Shown: one piece after another, positions 40,586-48,190 of the stretch
Layout of the letters: every line of letters starts with the position of its first letter
Numbering within the stretch: position 1 is the first letter of the stretch
Assembly: GCA_043744805.1 (NCBI GenBank)
Contig: JAYTTZ010000131.1
Location: forward strand, 8,430 to 72,429
Length of the DNA stretch: 64,000 nt
Direction of reading: 5' to 3'
DNA from: Ga0077536 sp043744805
Lineage (GTDB): Bacteria; Pseudomonadota; Gammaproteobacteria; Ga0077536
Notes under the pieces: generated by a model
Databases searched by the model: none
What the model saw: the letters and a program-made list of their open reading frames with translations, nothing else
Told to the model about the DNA's origin: nothing
Program-made: the position numbers and the translations under genes

Positions 40586-41764
40586 ATGACCGCACCCAAT
40601 CTCCTGCTGCCGCTTGACCAACTGCGCGCCCGCCAGAGCGCCAAGTGGACGGTTTACGCCCCCGACGTCCTCCCGGCCTGGATCGCGGACATGGACTATG
40701 CGGTGGCGCCGCCCATCCGGGAGGCCCTGCAAGCGCGACTGGCGCGGGAGGATCTGGGCTATCCCATGAGGTATCCGCGTGCCGGTCTCGATGCCCTGTT
40801 CGCGGACCGCATGGCTGCGCTGTACGGCTGGACTGTGCAGCCCGCGCAGGTCGAGTTCTTCAGCGATGTGGTACAGATCATCCACGTCGCCCTGCAGACC
40901 CTGCTGGCGGAAGGCGAGGGCGTCATCATCCAGACGCCCATCTATCCGCCGTTCCTGCAGTCGGTGCAGGAGACCAGCCGCCGCCAGGTGCTGTGTCCGC
41001 TGGTGCGGGGCCCAGCGGGCTACGAAATTGATTTCGACGCGATGGACGCGGCCTGTGATGCGGGCACGCGCCTGCTGCTGCTGTGTCATCCGCATAACCC
41101 GACGGGGCGGGCGTTCACCCGGGAGGAACTCGAAGGTCTTGCCGAACTGGTCAGGCGCCGTGACCTCATCGTGCTGTCGGACGAAATCCACGCGGATCTT
41201 ATGCTCGACGACCGGCCGCATATTCCTTTCGCCGCGCTGGGCGACGACATCGCGAGCCGCACGATCACGCTGACCTCGCCCAGCAAGGCCTTCAACATCG
41301 CGGGGCTGTGCCTCGCGGTCGCGGTGTTCGGCTCGGCCTGGCTTCACCAGCGGTTTGGCAAGCTCACTGCCCACGTGCGCGGCGGGCGGAGTGCATTTGG
41401 CATGAGCGCCACGGCGGCCGCGTGGACCGATGGCGCGGCGTGGCTCGCTGCCGTGCGGGCCCAACTGCGGGAAAATCGCGCAACGGTTACCGAGTTCCTG
41501 CGCGCACGCTGGCCGCAGCTTGGCTACTTTGCGCCCGAGGCCACTTACCTCGCCTGGATCGATTGCCGCGCCCTTGGGCTTAGTGAGGAGCCCTACCGAT
41601 TCTTCCTGCGGGAAGCGCGCGTCGCGCTGAGCGAAGGGCCAAGTTTTGGCACCGCGGGCGAAGGCTGCGTGCGGCTCAATTTCGCGACCTCGCCGGAAAT
41701 CCTGGCGGAGATCCTGCAACGAATGGATGGTGCGCTACTGATGCAGGGAACGATCGGGCGATGA
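40586..41764 (+). CDS. PatB/MalY-type PLP-dependent C-S lyase
   Basis: 392 residues, fold type I aminotransferase family. The PLP lysine is in TSPSKAFNIAGL; substrate and cofactor motifs include YPPFLQSVQETSRRQV, LLLCHPHNPTGRAFTREEL and LSDEIHADLML. The PatB/MalY group cleaves cystathionine or related cysteine conjugates to a thiol, pyruvate and ammonia. CCGGAGG precedes the ATG. It stands alone after the ZIP gene. A 9-bp hairpin spans its stop codon. Confidence 0.9.
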   Translation: MTAPNLLLPLDQLRARQSAKWTVYAPDVLPAWIADMDYAVAPPIREALQARLAREDLGYPMRYPRAGLDALFADRMAALYGWTVQPAQVEFFSDVVQIIHVALQTLLAEGEGVIIQTPIYPPFLQSVQETSRRQVLCPLVRGPAGYEIDFDAMDAACDAGTRLLLLCHPHNPTGRAFTREELEGLAELVRRRDLIVLSDEIHADLMLDDRPHIPFAALGDDIASRTITLTSPSKAFNIAGLCLAVAVFGSAWLHQRFGKLTAHVRGGRSAFGMSATAAAWTDGAAWLAAVRAQLRENRATVTEFLRARWPQLGYFAPEATYLAWIDCRALGLSEEPYRFFLREARVALSEGPSFGTAGEGCVRLNFATSPEILAEILQRMDGALLMQGTIGR

Positions 41765-41785
41765 CGCTTCCACCTCAAGCGTCAT
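41761..41785. repeat. Hairpin at the PatB stop codon
   Basis: ATGACGCTT (41761-41769) and AAGCGTCAT (41777-41785) pair perfectly around CCACCTC. The TGA stop is within the left arm. No T-tract follows, so termination is possible but unproven. The next 250 bases, to 42034, hold no gene I can see. Confidence 0.5.
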
Positions 41786-42034
41786 ACCACCGCATTCAGA
41801 CCAAACCTGTCGCCGATGCCATGGTATGGCTGAGCAAGCCGCGATGCCCTTTCAAGACCTCCTCAAGATCCGTTTGCGGAATCGCCTGATACAAGACTGT
41901 TAGGGTGCCAAATCATGGCGGAGGGGTGACCGAGTTTTGTCACAGTGCGCTGGCAAGCTGATTCAGTCTGGGTTAATTGGCTGAACTCCACGCTTGTGCA
42001 GCCTCGATAATAAAAGTCTGCACGGAGAACTTGC

Positions 42035-42627
42035 ATGAACACGAAATCCGCGACATTCCTGCTGATCGCTTTGTGGGGGGGGGGGCGCAGGCTGCTAACT
42101 GCATACTAGATACGTCCACCCCCGCCAAGACAAAAGCCGCGCTCACCTGCTTGCAGAACCGGCTCGCGGCGCTTGAAGCGTTGAAGAAGCTAGGTTCTCC
42201 GGTAATTCTCTATGAGGACCAATTCACGCGCTTTGACCTCATCGGTAAAAGCCGCATCCCGACCACCTTCCCCGGGCCGAGCATCCGGATGTCGGTGCGG
42301 ATTACGAACAAAACGGCGTCGTTGCTTAGGCTGGCGACCGATCATCAAAATGCAGGTGGACGTCCACTCGTTACCGATGACTCGGCGGTGTCTATACGCG
42401 CAGGCTATTCGGGAATCGCTAATGCTTATAGTGCCAGTCAGCCAGGCTCCTACTCCCCGATCAGTCCCAGCAAATCGATAACAATTTCACTGCAGGCAGA
42501 TTCGGTGGCTAGCGCCGTCTTCACCGGAAAATACTTTGATGTTTCTTTTCAGCTCCTGCGCTACAACCCTGCGACCTTCCAGGGTGAACCCTTCTCGGTG
42601 TCGTTCACCGATATTCCGATTCCCTGA
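42035..42627 (+). CDS. Secreted protein out of frame at a poly-G tract (possibly phase-variable)
   Basis: From ATG at 42035 (GGAGA 10 bases upstream) a signal sequence MNTKSATFLLIALWGGG begins, but after an 11-G run the frame stops at a TAG near 42109. In the next frame the sequence continues at once with a cleavage-site-like AQA and a mature protein of about 180 residues (ANCILDTSTPAKTK to FTDIPIP, stop 42627). With 9 or 12 G the two would be one protein with a normal signal peptide. The mature part is beta-strand rich (FDLIGKSRIPTTFPG, SITISLQADS) and less GC-rich than its neighbours. I do not recognise a family. It is either phase-off, a pseudogene, or an assembly error. Confidence 0.65.
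42075..42085 (+). repeat. Homopolymer of 11 G inside the signal-sequence codons
   Basis: Eleven consecutive G bases follow the codons for LIAL. Tracts of this length in a coding start are typical slippage sites. The present length gives a premature stop; a change to 9 or 12 restores the frame. Confidence 0.85.
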
Positions 42628-42827
42628 GCTCAGCGGCTGTCGCGCCCATCGGAGCGAGTCCTGATCATGTGAACCGCTGCGTGGTCAGGTCGCCGTGGCT
42701 GGCAAATACACCAAGGGCCACGACGACACGTTGAAATTTCAGCGGGAGGGGACCGCCGCGGCTTCTCGTGGCCGACTTGATGTTCGGTACCCGAGATGCA
42801 GCCACTGATTCCGGATTTGCCGCGGGC
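42628..42827. other. Intergenic stretch, nothing recognised
   Basis: 200 bases between the secreted-protein gene and the small mobile element. No convincing gene, promoter or terminator was seen. Confidence 0.4.
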
Positions 42828-42996
42828 CTAGCAGCCTGTCGGACTTGGGGAGCGTCGGCTGCGAACCGATCGCAGCCGTCCATTCGGCACCGTCTTTTTG
42901 CCCCATAGCCGGGCTATGGGCCTGCAAATTCGGCACCAACTGTCCTGGCTGGGGCCGATTCTCGCTATCGACGCCCCAAGTCCGACAGGCTGCTAG
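42828..42996. mobile_element. 169-bp MITE-like element with perfect terminal inverted repeats
   Basis: Terminal repeats CAGCCTGTCGGACTTGGGG (42832-42850, inverted copy 42974-42992) are perfect over 19 bases and flanked on both sides by CTAG, which reads as a 4-bp target duplication. Inside are a hairpin GCTGCG/CGCAGC (42858-42876), a 9-bp palindrome CCCATAGCC/GGCTATGGG (42902-42920) and a direct repeat ATTCGGCACC (42882, 42928). No transposase frame is present, so it must be moved in trans. The right-hand CTAG supplies the TAG stop of the luciferase-like gene. CTAG targets are known for some IS5- and IS1182-type elements; which family is involved is not determined. Confidence 0.8.
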
Positions 42997-43835
42997 GTCT
43001 TGGGCGGACCCCGTCGAATTCGCGCGAGTACGCTGTCCGGCGAGGGTGCGAGGTTGGTCAGCGTTACGCCCAATTCGACCCACCACGTCACGCCAGCATC
43101 ACGGTAGGCAGCGATCTCCGCAGCGTTCTCCGGTCCAGTCGTGCTGCCGTACTGGATGTAGTCGTAGCGACGCCCAGCATCGCGCAGGCCGTCGATATAG
43201 GACTTCACCTCGGCGAATTCCGCAGGGGAAAACGTGCCGCCCTCCATCAGGTTGGGCGGCAGCGGAACGACGCCATCCCACAGTGCCGCCCGCCGGAATG
43301 GTCGTTTGGTAGGCCAGACGCCGGCCACCCAGACTGGAATCCCGGGCTTCTGCACGGGCGGGGCGAAACCTTCGCAGCGGATCGTGTAGTGGGTTCCCGC
43401 ATGGTCGACGGGCTCGCCACTCCAGAGCCGCGCCAGCAGCGCCAGGCCTTCATCCAGCATGTCGCCCCGTACGGCCTTGTCGCTTTCGTGGCCGAAACCC
43501 GACCATTCGGGAATCACGGGAAATCCCAGTCCAACGCCAAAAATGAGGCGTCCGTCGGAGAGGCGGTCGATTGAAATCGTTTCCCGCGCGAGTTTGGCCA
43601 AATCGCGCCGGGGCAGCGGCGTCACCAGCGGGCCGAGCTTGATGGTGCTGGTCTTGACGCTTATCGCCGCCAGCGCTACCCACGGATCAACGCAGGGTTC
43701 GATGCCCGGGAACTGGAGGTGGTCCCAGATGAAAAATCCGTCCCACCCTGCCTGTTCGGCTTCTAGCGCAAAATCGGCGAGGAGGGCGGCGGAACCGAAG
43801 GCCCCGAAATTCGGCAGATAGAATCCGTACATCAT
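42993..43835 (-). CDS. Luciferase-like (LLM class) flavin-dependent oxidoreductase
   Basis: 280 residues. An F420/FMN TIM-barrel monooxygenase pattern: GFYLPNFGAFGSAALLADFALEAEQAGWDGFFIWDH at the start, VALAAISVKTSTIKLGPLVTPLPRRDLAKLARE, RLIFGVGLGFP and IPVWVAGVWP. The reaction and cofactor cannot be told apart by eye. Start is one of two adjacent ATG codons (43835 or 43832). Its TAG stop lies in the CTAG at the end of the MITE; the C-terminus looks complete, so the insertion probably did not damage it. Confidence 0.9.
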   Translation of the reverse strand: MMYGFYLPNFGAFGSAALLADFALEAEQAGWDGFFIWDHLQFPGIEPCVDPWVALAAISVKTSTIKLGPLVTPLPRRDLAKLARETISIDRLSDGRLIFGVGLGFPVIPEWSGFGHESDKAVRGDMLDEGLALLARLWSGEPVDHAGTHYTIRCEGFAPPVQKPGIPVWVAGVWPTKRPFRRAALWDGVVPLPPNLMEGGTFSPAEFAEVKSYIDGLRDAGRRYDYIQYGSTTGPENAAEIAAYRDAGVTWWVELGVTLTNLAPSPDSVLARIRRGPPKT

Positions 43836-44197
43836 GGTGTGTGCTCCGGGCTCGGCAGGGGCGTGTGTGCGGCTTGGCCAGCCTCTACCACAGGACGCCT
43901 GCCAATGCCAGCCCCCGGTGATAGCAGGCGCAGAGGCCGGGCTGCCCGGTTGTTCAGCCCGGTGCGCGGGACCGCGCACCCGTGCGCATCCCCAGCCCGA
44001 CCACGACTCGGGCCGCCGCGAGGCGCGCGTCGGCATGAGCTGGGAGCGCTTCGGGAACGTGGCCATTTCGCGTCAACGCGACGGCGGGCGCCAGCGCGTC
44101 CTCGGTCGCCGTTCTTGCTCCAGAGCCCGTGATTGAACTCGCCTTGTGCGCCACGTCGCCAGCCCGTTCATCGATGCATCAACGGAATCAACGTCGT
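43836..44197. other. Intergenic region with two adjoining hairpins
   Basis: 362 bases with no convincing gene. CCGGGCTG/CAGCCCGG (43937-43962) and GGTGCGCGG/CCGCGCACC (43961-43980) are two perfect hairpins that share two bases. They resemble REP-type paired palindromes. A 66-codon minus-strand frame here (to 43954) has no recognisable features. Confidence 0.5.
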
Positions 44198-44416
44198 TCA
44201 GGCTGCGTCGGTTTCGACAGCACTCGGCAGGCTGCTCAACACAAGCTTTTCCAGCGCGACTTTCGTGGTCGCATTGTCGATGTCGATGCCGACCAGGTTT
44301 CCCTGATCGTCGTAATCCAGAACGACACCTTCAGAAACTTCCCTGCTTTCGGAACTCGGGTTCCCTGAAAGATCGAAATACAGGGAGTCGGTGTCTTTGT
44401 AATACGTGAGTTTCAT
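44198..44416 (-). CDS. DUF2283 small protein, antitoxin-like
   Basis: 72 residues. The pattern MKLTYYKDTDSLYFDLSGNPSSESREVSEGVVLDYDDQGNLVGIDIDNAT is diagnostic for DUF2283. Such genes commonly follow a DUF4258-like toxin-like gene, as here, with a four-base overlap (ATGA). A toxin-antitoxin role for the pair is suspected from context in many genomes but is not established. Confidence 0.88.
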   Translation of the reverse strand: MKLTYYKDTDSLYFDLSGNPSSESREVSEGVVLDYDDQGNLVGIDIDNATTKVALEKLVLSSLPSAVETDAA

Positions 44417-44685
44417 GGTTTGTAGCCTCGATCAGGGAACGCGTTATGGATGGTCTTGCGATCTTCAAGCGTGACCACTCGAAGGTAGCGATTGCCCAGT
44501 TCCTCAATGCGCGCCCAGAACCGGAATCGATTGTGTTCCTGGGGCTCGCTGTGCTCCGCATTTTCGACAACTCGAACGCACCCCTCCTTTCTCAGGTAGG
44601 TGCGCTTGCTCAAGACTTCGTTCTCGAAGTAGTCAGTGAATCGGTAGTCCTGCATGTCAAGAGCATATCTTGCCAGTGGAGCCAT
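44413..44685 (-). CDS. DUF4258-like small protein, toxin-like partner
   Basis: 90 residues from ATG at 44685, or 80 from ATG at 44655. The core MQDYRFTDYFENEVLSKRTYLRKEGCVRVVENAEHSEPQEHNRFRFWARI and RYLRVVTLEDRKTIHNAFPDRGY has the layout of RelE-like DUF4258 proteins: an N-terminal helix that begins RFTDYF, then a beta sheet ending in an aromatic-rich strand. It overlaps the DUF2283 gene. GC content is lower than the flanks, as in mobile small gene pairs. Confidence 0.7.
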   Translation of the reverse strand: MAPLARYALDMQDYRFTDYFENEVLSKRTYLRKEGCVRVVENAEHSEPQEHNRFRFWARIEELGNRYLRVVTLEDRKTIHNAFPDRGYKP

Positions 44686-44780
44686 ATCGAGAATTCAGGT
44701 GTTGGTCAGGAATGGAATTCGTAGTCAGATGGCGCGGGCGGTGACATCGCAATCCGCTGCGAATACCGCCTGACAGCTTG

Positions 44781-46205
44781 TTACTGCCGAAACACCCACC
44801 CCAACAGCCCGTTGATGAGTTCACTCCCCACCGCGAGGTTCGCCGTCGGGTGATTGACCAGCAAGGTCACCGCGTAGGTTCGTCCGCTCTCGGCCAGCAC
44901 GTAACCCGCGACCGCCGTGACGTCGCCGAGGTGACCGGTCTTGAGATGCATGCGCCCGTTCTCGGGCCCCTTGCGGAAGCGCTTGCGCATGGTGCCGTCC
45001 TGGCCTGCAAGTGAGAGCGAGGCGAGGTACTCCGGCATGTAGGGGCTGCGCCAGGCGCGTTGGAGCATCTCGCCCATGGTGCGCGCGCAGATGCGGGTAT
45101 GGCGTGAGAGGCCCGAGCCGTTTTCCATCACGAGGCCTTCGATGGGCACGCCAAGGGCCTTCAGGTGTGCCGCGATCACCGGCATGCCGGCTTCGGCGCG
45201 TAGCGGTGGCGCGGCTTCCCGATCGGCCAGCGCGTACATCAGCGCGTCCGCCATCACGTTGTTGCTCCACTTGTTGAGCGGACGGATGAGTTCGGCGAGC
45301 GGTGGCGAATACCAGCTGTGGAAAGGCGTGGAGCCGGGCGGCATCACGCCGCGACTCACGCCGCCCTCGATCTCGCCGCCCCACTGGCGCCAGAGCATGC
45401 TGAAGAGTCCATAGGCGTAGGTCGCCGGCGCCATCGCCGTACGGGGCAGGCTCTGCGTGCCGCAGGCGCGGGGATAGTGGCCGCTGAAGATCACGCGATC
45501 ATCCGGCTGGTCTTCCGGCGTACGCAGGTTGATGAGGCTGCGTACCTCGCCACAGGGTCCATCCACCAGCTTGAGCTCATTGATGATCACGAGATTGGGC
45601 AGCGGCGGATCGGCGGTGATGGCGATGCTGCCATCACCGCGCGGCGTGAACGTGAAGGTGAACGCCTTGAAGTTCACCATCATCGCGTTGGGCTGCACGT
45701 TGTAGAGCCGCTCCGGCTGCTGGTCGAACTCCCCTGCATCATGCGGGGGTGGCGCAAACATCGAGTCATCGATCACCAGCCCGCCCGTGATGTGCCTGAG
45801 GCCCCGGGCGCGGAGTTCGCCGGTGAACTTCCAGAGTTCTTCGGCAATGAGGTAGGGATCGCCATGCCCTTTCAGCAGCAGATCACCTTCGAGCACGCCG
45901 TCCTTCAGCGGGCCGAGCAGGTGGGCATCCGTCCGCCAGCGGTACTGGGGGCCCAAAGTCTCCAGCGCCACGAACGTGGTGACGAGTTTGATGGTGGACG
46001 CCGGATTTCGCGGCACGTCGAGGTTCAGCGCGAGCAGCGGCGTGCGGGCGTCCACGGCCTGCACCATCACGCTGATGGCGCTGTCGGGCAGGTGGTGCTG
46101 GCGCAGGATGCGATCGAGCAGCGCGGGCAGTTCGGCATGGGCTGGTACGAAGCTGCCAGTGAGCAGCAATACGCCAACCAGCAACCGGCTGGGACTCAGG
46201 CGCAT
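44781..46205 (-). CDS. dacB: D-alanyl-D-alanine carboxypeptidase/endopeptidase, PBP4 type
   Basis: 474 residues, family S13. A signal peptide (RLLVGVLLLTGSFVPAHA) is followed by the active-site motifs SxxK in NPASTIKLV (about 68-71), SxN in KWSNNVMADALM and KTG in MHLKTGHLGD. It trims or cleaves peptidoglycan stem peptides in the periplasm. ATG at 46205 overlaps the DUF488 gene end by ten bases, so the two are co-expressed. No unusual change in catalytic residues is visible. Confidence 0.93.
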   Translation of the reverse strand: MRLSPSRLLVGVLLLTGSFVPAHAELPALLDRILRQHHLPDSAISVMVQAVDARTPLLALNLDVPRNPASTIKLVTTFVALETLGPQYRWRTDAHLLGPLKDGVLEGDLLLKGHGDPYLIAEELWKFTGELRARGLRHITGGLVIDDSMFAPPPHDAGEFDQQPERLYNVQPNAMMVNFKAFTFTFTPRGDGSIAITADPPLPNLVIINELKLVDGPCGEVRSLINLRTPEDQPDDRVIFSGHYPRACGTQSLPRTAMAPATYAYGLFSMLWRQWGGEIEGGVSRGVMPPGSTPFHSWYSPPLAELIRPLNKWSNNVMADALMYALADREAAPPLRAEAGMPVIAAHLKALGVPIEGLVMENGSGLSRHTRICARTMGEMLQRAWRSPYMPEYLASLSLAGQDGTMRKRFRKGPENGRMHLKTGHLGDVTAVAGYVLAESGRTYAVTLLVNHPTANLAVGSELINGLLGWVFRQ

Positions 46206-46753
46206 TGCCCACCTCCGAACAGGCCATCCTGCACGTGGCGGTCGTAGCGAAGCGCCGTGTCCACCACCCGCAGCGCAGGGTGCAGGACATGGGGCGCGGC
46301 GGTGGCGCTGTCGAGGATGTGCCGCACTTCGAGCCCGCGCAGGGTGAGGGCGTCGGCGATGAACTGACGATGGCAGTGCGTGGGACTGGCCTCGGCGCAC
46401 ATGAGCGCAATGCCGAGGCGCGTGGCGCCGTGACACACCCGCTCGAGGGTCGCCTGGAAGGCCTCGCTTTCCATGTGCGTGGCATAGGCCTGGAAGGCGG
46501 GTTCCGCCAGCGCTGCGTGGGGGGAATCCTGCGGCGCCTGGCGCAGTCCGCCCAAGGCTTCGCCGAGCCAGCGGTAACGCAGCCCCGCCTGGCCCAGCGC
46601 GGCCTCCAGGGCCTCGCGATTGAACTGGGGATGGCGGCGGGACCACGGCGAAGCGCGGACGTCCGCAAGGACCTGCACGCCGTGGGCCAGCAGGCGTCCG
46701 CGGAAGTCGGCAAAGGCCAGGTTGCTGTGGCCAACGGTAAAAATCACAGGCAC
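46196..46753 (-). CDS. DUF488 family protein
   Basis: 185 residues. Begins IFTVGHSNLAFADFRGRLLAHGVQVLADVRASPWSRRHPQFN, the DUF488 signature, and has the second conserved segment LGIALMCAEASPTHCHRQFIADAL with the Cys and paired His. The family is of unknown function, sometimes likened to DNA-associated or toxin-antitoxin proteins. Its 3' end overlaps dacB. It is divergent from the N-carbamoylputrescine amidase gene. Confidence 0.9.
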   Translation of the reverse strand: MPVIFTVGHSNLAFADFRGRLLAHGVQVLADVRASPWSRRHPQFNREALEAALGQAGLRYRWLGEALGGLRQAPQDSPHAALAEPAFQAYATHMESEAFQATLERVCHGATRLGIALMCAEASPTHCHRQFIADALTLRGLEVRHILDSATAAPHVLHPALRVVDTALRYDRHVQDGLFGGGQCA

Positions 46754-46848
46754 GGCGCGCAGTTTGCTCCGTTAAAGTGGGGCACCGGAATCGGTTTGAT
46801 TGTCCACCAGCCCGCCCGCGCTGTCGCGGGTTTCGAGGAGGTATCGCC

Positions 46849-47706
46849 ATGGCCCTGCTCACCGTTGCCGCCACGCAGATGGCCTGCGTCGACGACCCGG
46901 CAGTGAATCTCCGCGCAGCCACGCAGTTGGTGCGGGTCGCGCATGCGCAAGGCGCGCAGCTCATCCTGCTGCAGGAGCTGTTTGAATCGCAGTACTTCTG
47001 CCAGGAGCAGCACCCCCGTCATTTCGCCCTGGCCCACGAGGCCGCGACGAGTCCCTTGCTGGGGGCGATGTCCGGGCTGGCCCGCGAACTTGGTGTAGTG
47101 CTGCCCGTGAGCTTCTTCGAGCGCGAGGGGCAGGCCTACTTCAATTCGCTCGCGATGATCGATGCCGATGGGACGTGCCTTGGCATCTACCGCAAGTCGC
47201 ACCTCCCGCAGGGGCCGGGCTACGAGGAGAAGTACTACTTCTCGCCGGGCGACTCCGGCTTCCGCGTGTGGGACACCCGCTGCGGCCGCGTGGGTGTGGC
47301 GATCTGCTGGGACCAGTGGTTCCCCGAAGCCGCGCGCGCCATGGCGCTGATGGGCGCTGAAGTCCTGCTCTATCCCAGCGCGATTGGATCCGAGCCCGCC
47401 GACCCGTCCAACCACAGTTTCGGGCACTGGCAGCGCACGATGCAGGGCCACGCTGCGGCCAACATGCTGCCCCTCGCGGCGTGCAACCGGATCGGGCGCG
47501 AATGCTTTGGCGGCAGCGAAATCACCTTCTATGGAGGATCTTTCATCGCGGACGAGACGGGTGCCGTCATGGCCCAGGCCTCTGCCGATCAAGCCGAAGT
47601 GATCACGGCTTCGTTTGATCTTGCAGCGCAACGGGAGCGTCGCGCGGCGTGGGGCCTGTTCCGCGATCGACGGCCCGAGCTTTATGCCCGCCTGATGCAC
47701 AACTGA
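46849..47706 (+). CDS. aguB: N-carbamoylputrescine amidase
   Basis: 285 residues from ATG at 46849 (GAGGAGG upstream). The nitrilase-superfamily triad is Glu43 (LLQELFESQYF), Lys116 (YRKSHLPQG) and Cys153 (AICWDQWFPE). FESQYFCQ and HLPQGPGYEEKYYFSPGD are characteristic of the N-carbamoylputrescine amidase clade. It converts N-carbamoylputrescine to putrescine, CO2 and ammonia. Its partner, agmatine deiminase, is at 54533-55627, separated from it by the Rieske/PQQ unit and two polyamine genes. Confidence 0.92.
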   Translation: MALLTVAATQMACVDDPAVNLRAATQLVRVAHAQGAQLILLQELFESQYFCQEQHPRHFALAHEAATSPLLGAMSGLARELGVVLPVSFFEREGQAYFNSLAMIDADGTCLGIYRKSHLPQGPGYEEKYYFSPGDSGFRVWDTRCGRVGVAICWDQWFPEAARAMALMGAEVLLYPSAIGSEPADPSNHSFGHWQRTMQGHAAANMLPLAACNRIGRECFGGSEITFYGGSFIADETGAVMAQASADQAEVITASFDLAAQRERRAAWGLFRDRRPELYARLMHN

Positions 47707-47809
47707 GCGGCTCGCCAGCTCCGGAGTCTGACGTTAGCATGCGGTGGCCTGGCACCAACAAGACAAGCGCGCCGCCGTTCCGGCAGGCGCGTGGAGAAGG
47801 GGAGAGCGC

Positions 47810-48190
47810 ATGACCAAACCTGCCCGTGGGAAGCCCCCGCTGCTGCCCAAAGGATTCAAATCCCTGTCGCCACTGGTCGAGGACTGGGTGCTACCCGATT
47901 CCCGCGCCCGCCTCGAAAAGCGACTCATCACCCCGCCACAGGAGATCCGCAAGTTCTACGACGCGATGCTCGCCAAGGCGCCGCAGGCACTTGCCTACCT
48001 TGGCACGCGACAGCTTGGTGAACTCGACGCAGCGGAGGAGCGCCTGCTGAAGCTGCTGCTCTCGCTGGCGGAAATGGGACCAGCCGTCGAGTGGTACGGC
48101 ACTGGCGAGTACCCCGATGGCTTCGACGCCCGCCGCTTCAAGCTCATCGAGCAAATCCCCGACAACCAGGCCCAGGGGGTGGTCGCATGA
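47810..48190 (+). CDS. Unknown protein at the head of the Rieske-PQQ unit
   Basis: 126 residues from ATG at 47810 (AAGGGGAGA upstream). Soluble, helical, no cysteines or known cofactor motif; central text PPQEIRKFYDAMLAKAPQALAYLGTRQLGELDAAEERLLKLLLSLAEMGPAVEWYG. Its stop overlaps the Rieske oxygenase start (ATGA), so it is made with it and may be an accessory protein. I do not recognise a family. Confidence 0.8.
   Translation: MTKPARGKPPLLPKGFKSLSPLVEDWVLPDSRARLEKRLITPPQEIRKFYDAMLAKAPQALAYLGTRQLGELDAAEERLLKLLLSLAEMGPAVEWYGTGEYPDGFDARRFKLIEQIPDNQAQGVVA

Noticed and set aside
39686..41719. A 677-codon minus-strand frame opposite the ZIP and PatB genes
   Set aside because: No recognisable motif, and it covers two intact plus-strand genes with good ribosome sites.
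43954..44154. A 66-codon minus-strand frame in the gap before the DUF2283 gene
   Set aside because: Composition is plausible but no start signal or family is visible, and it is crossed by two strong hairpins.
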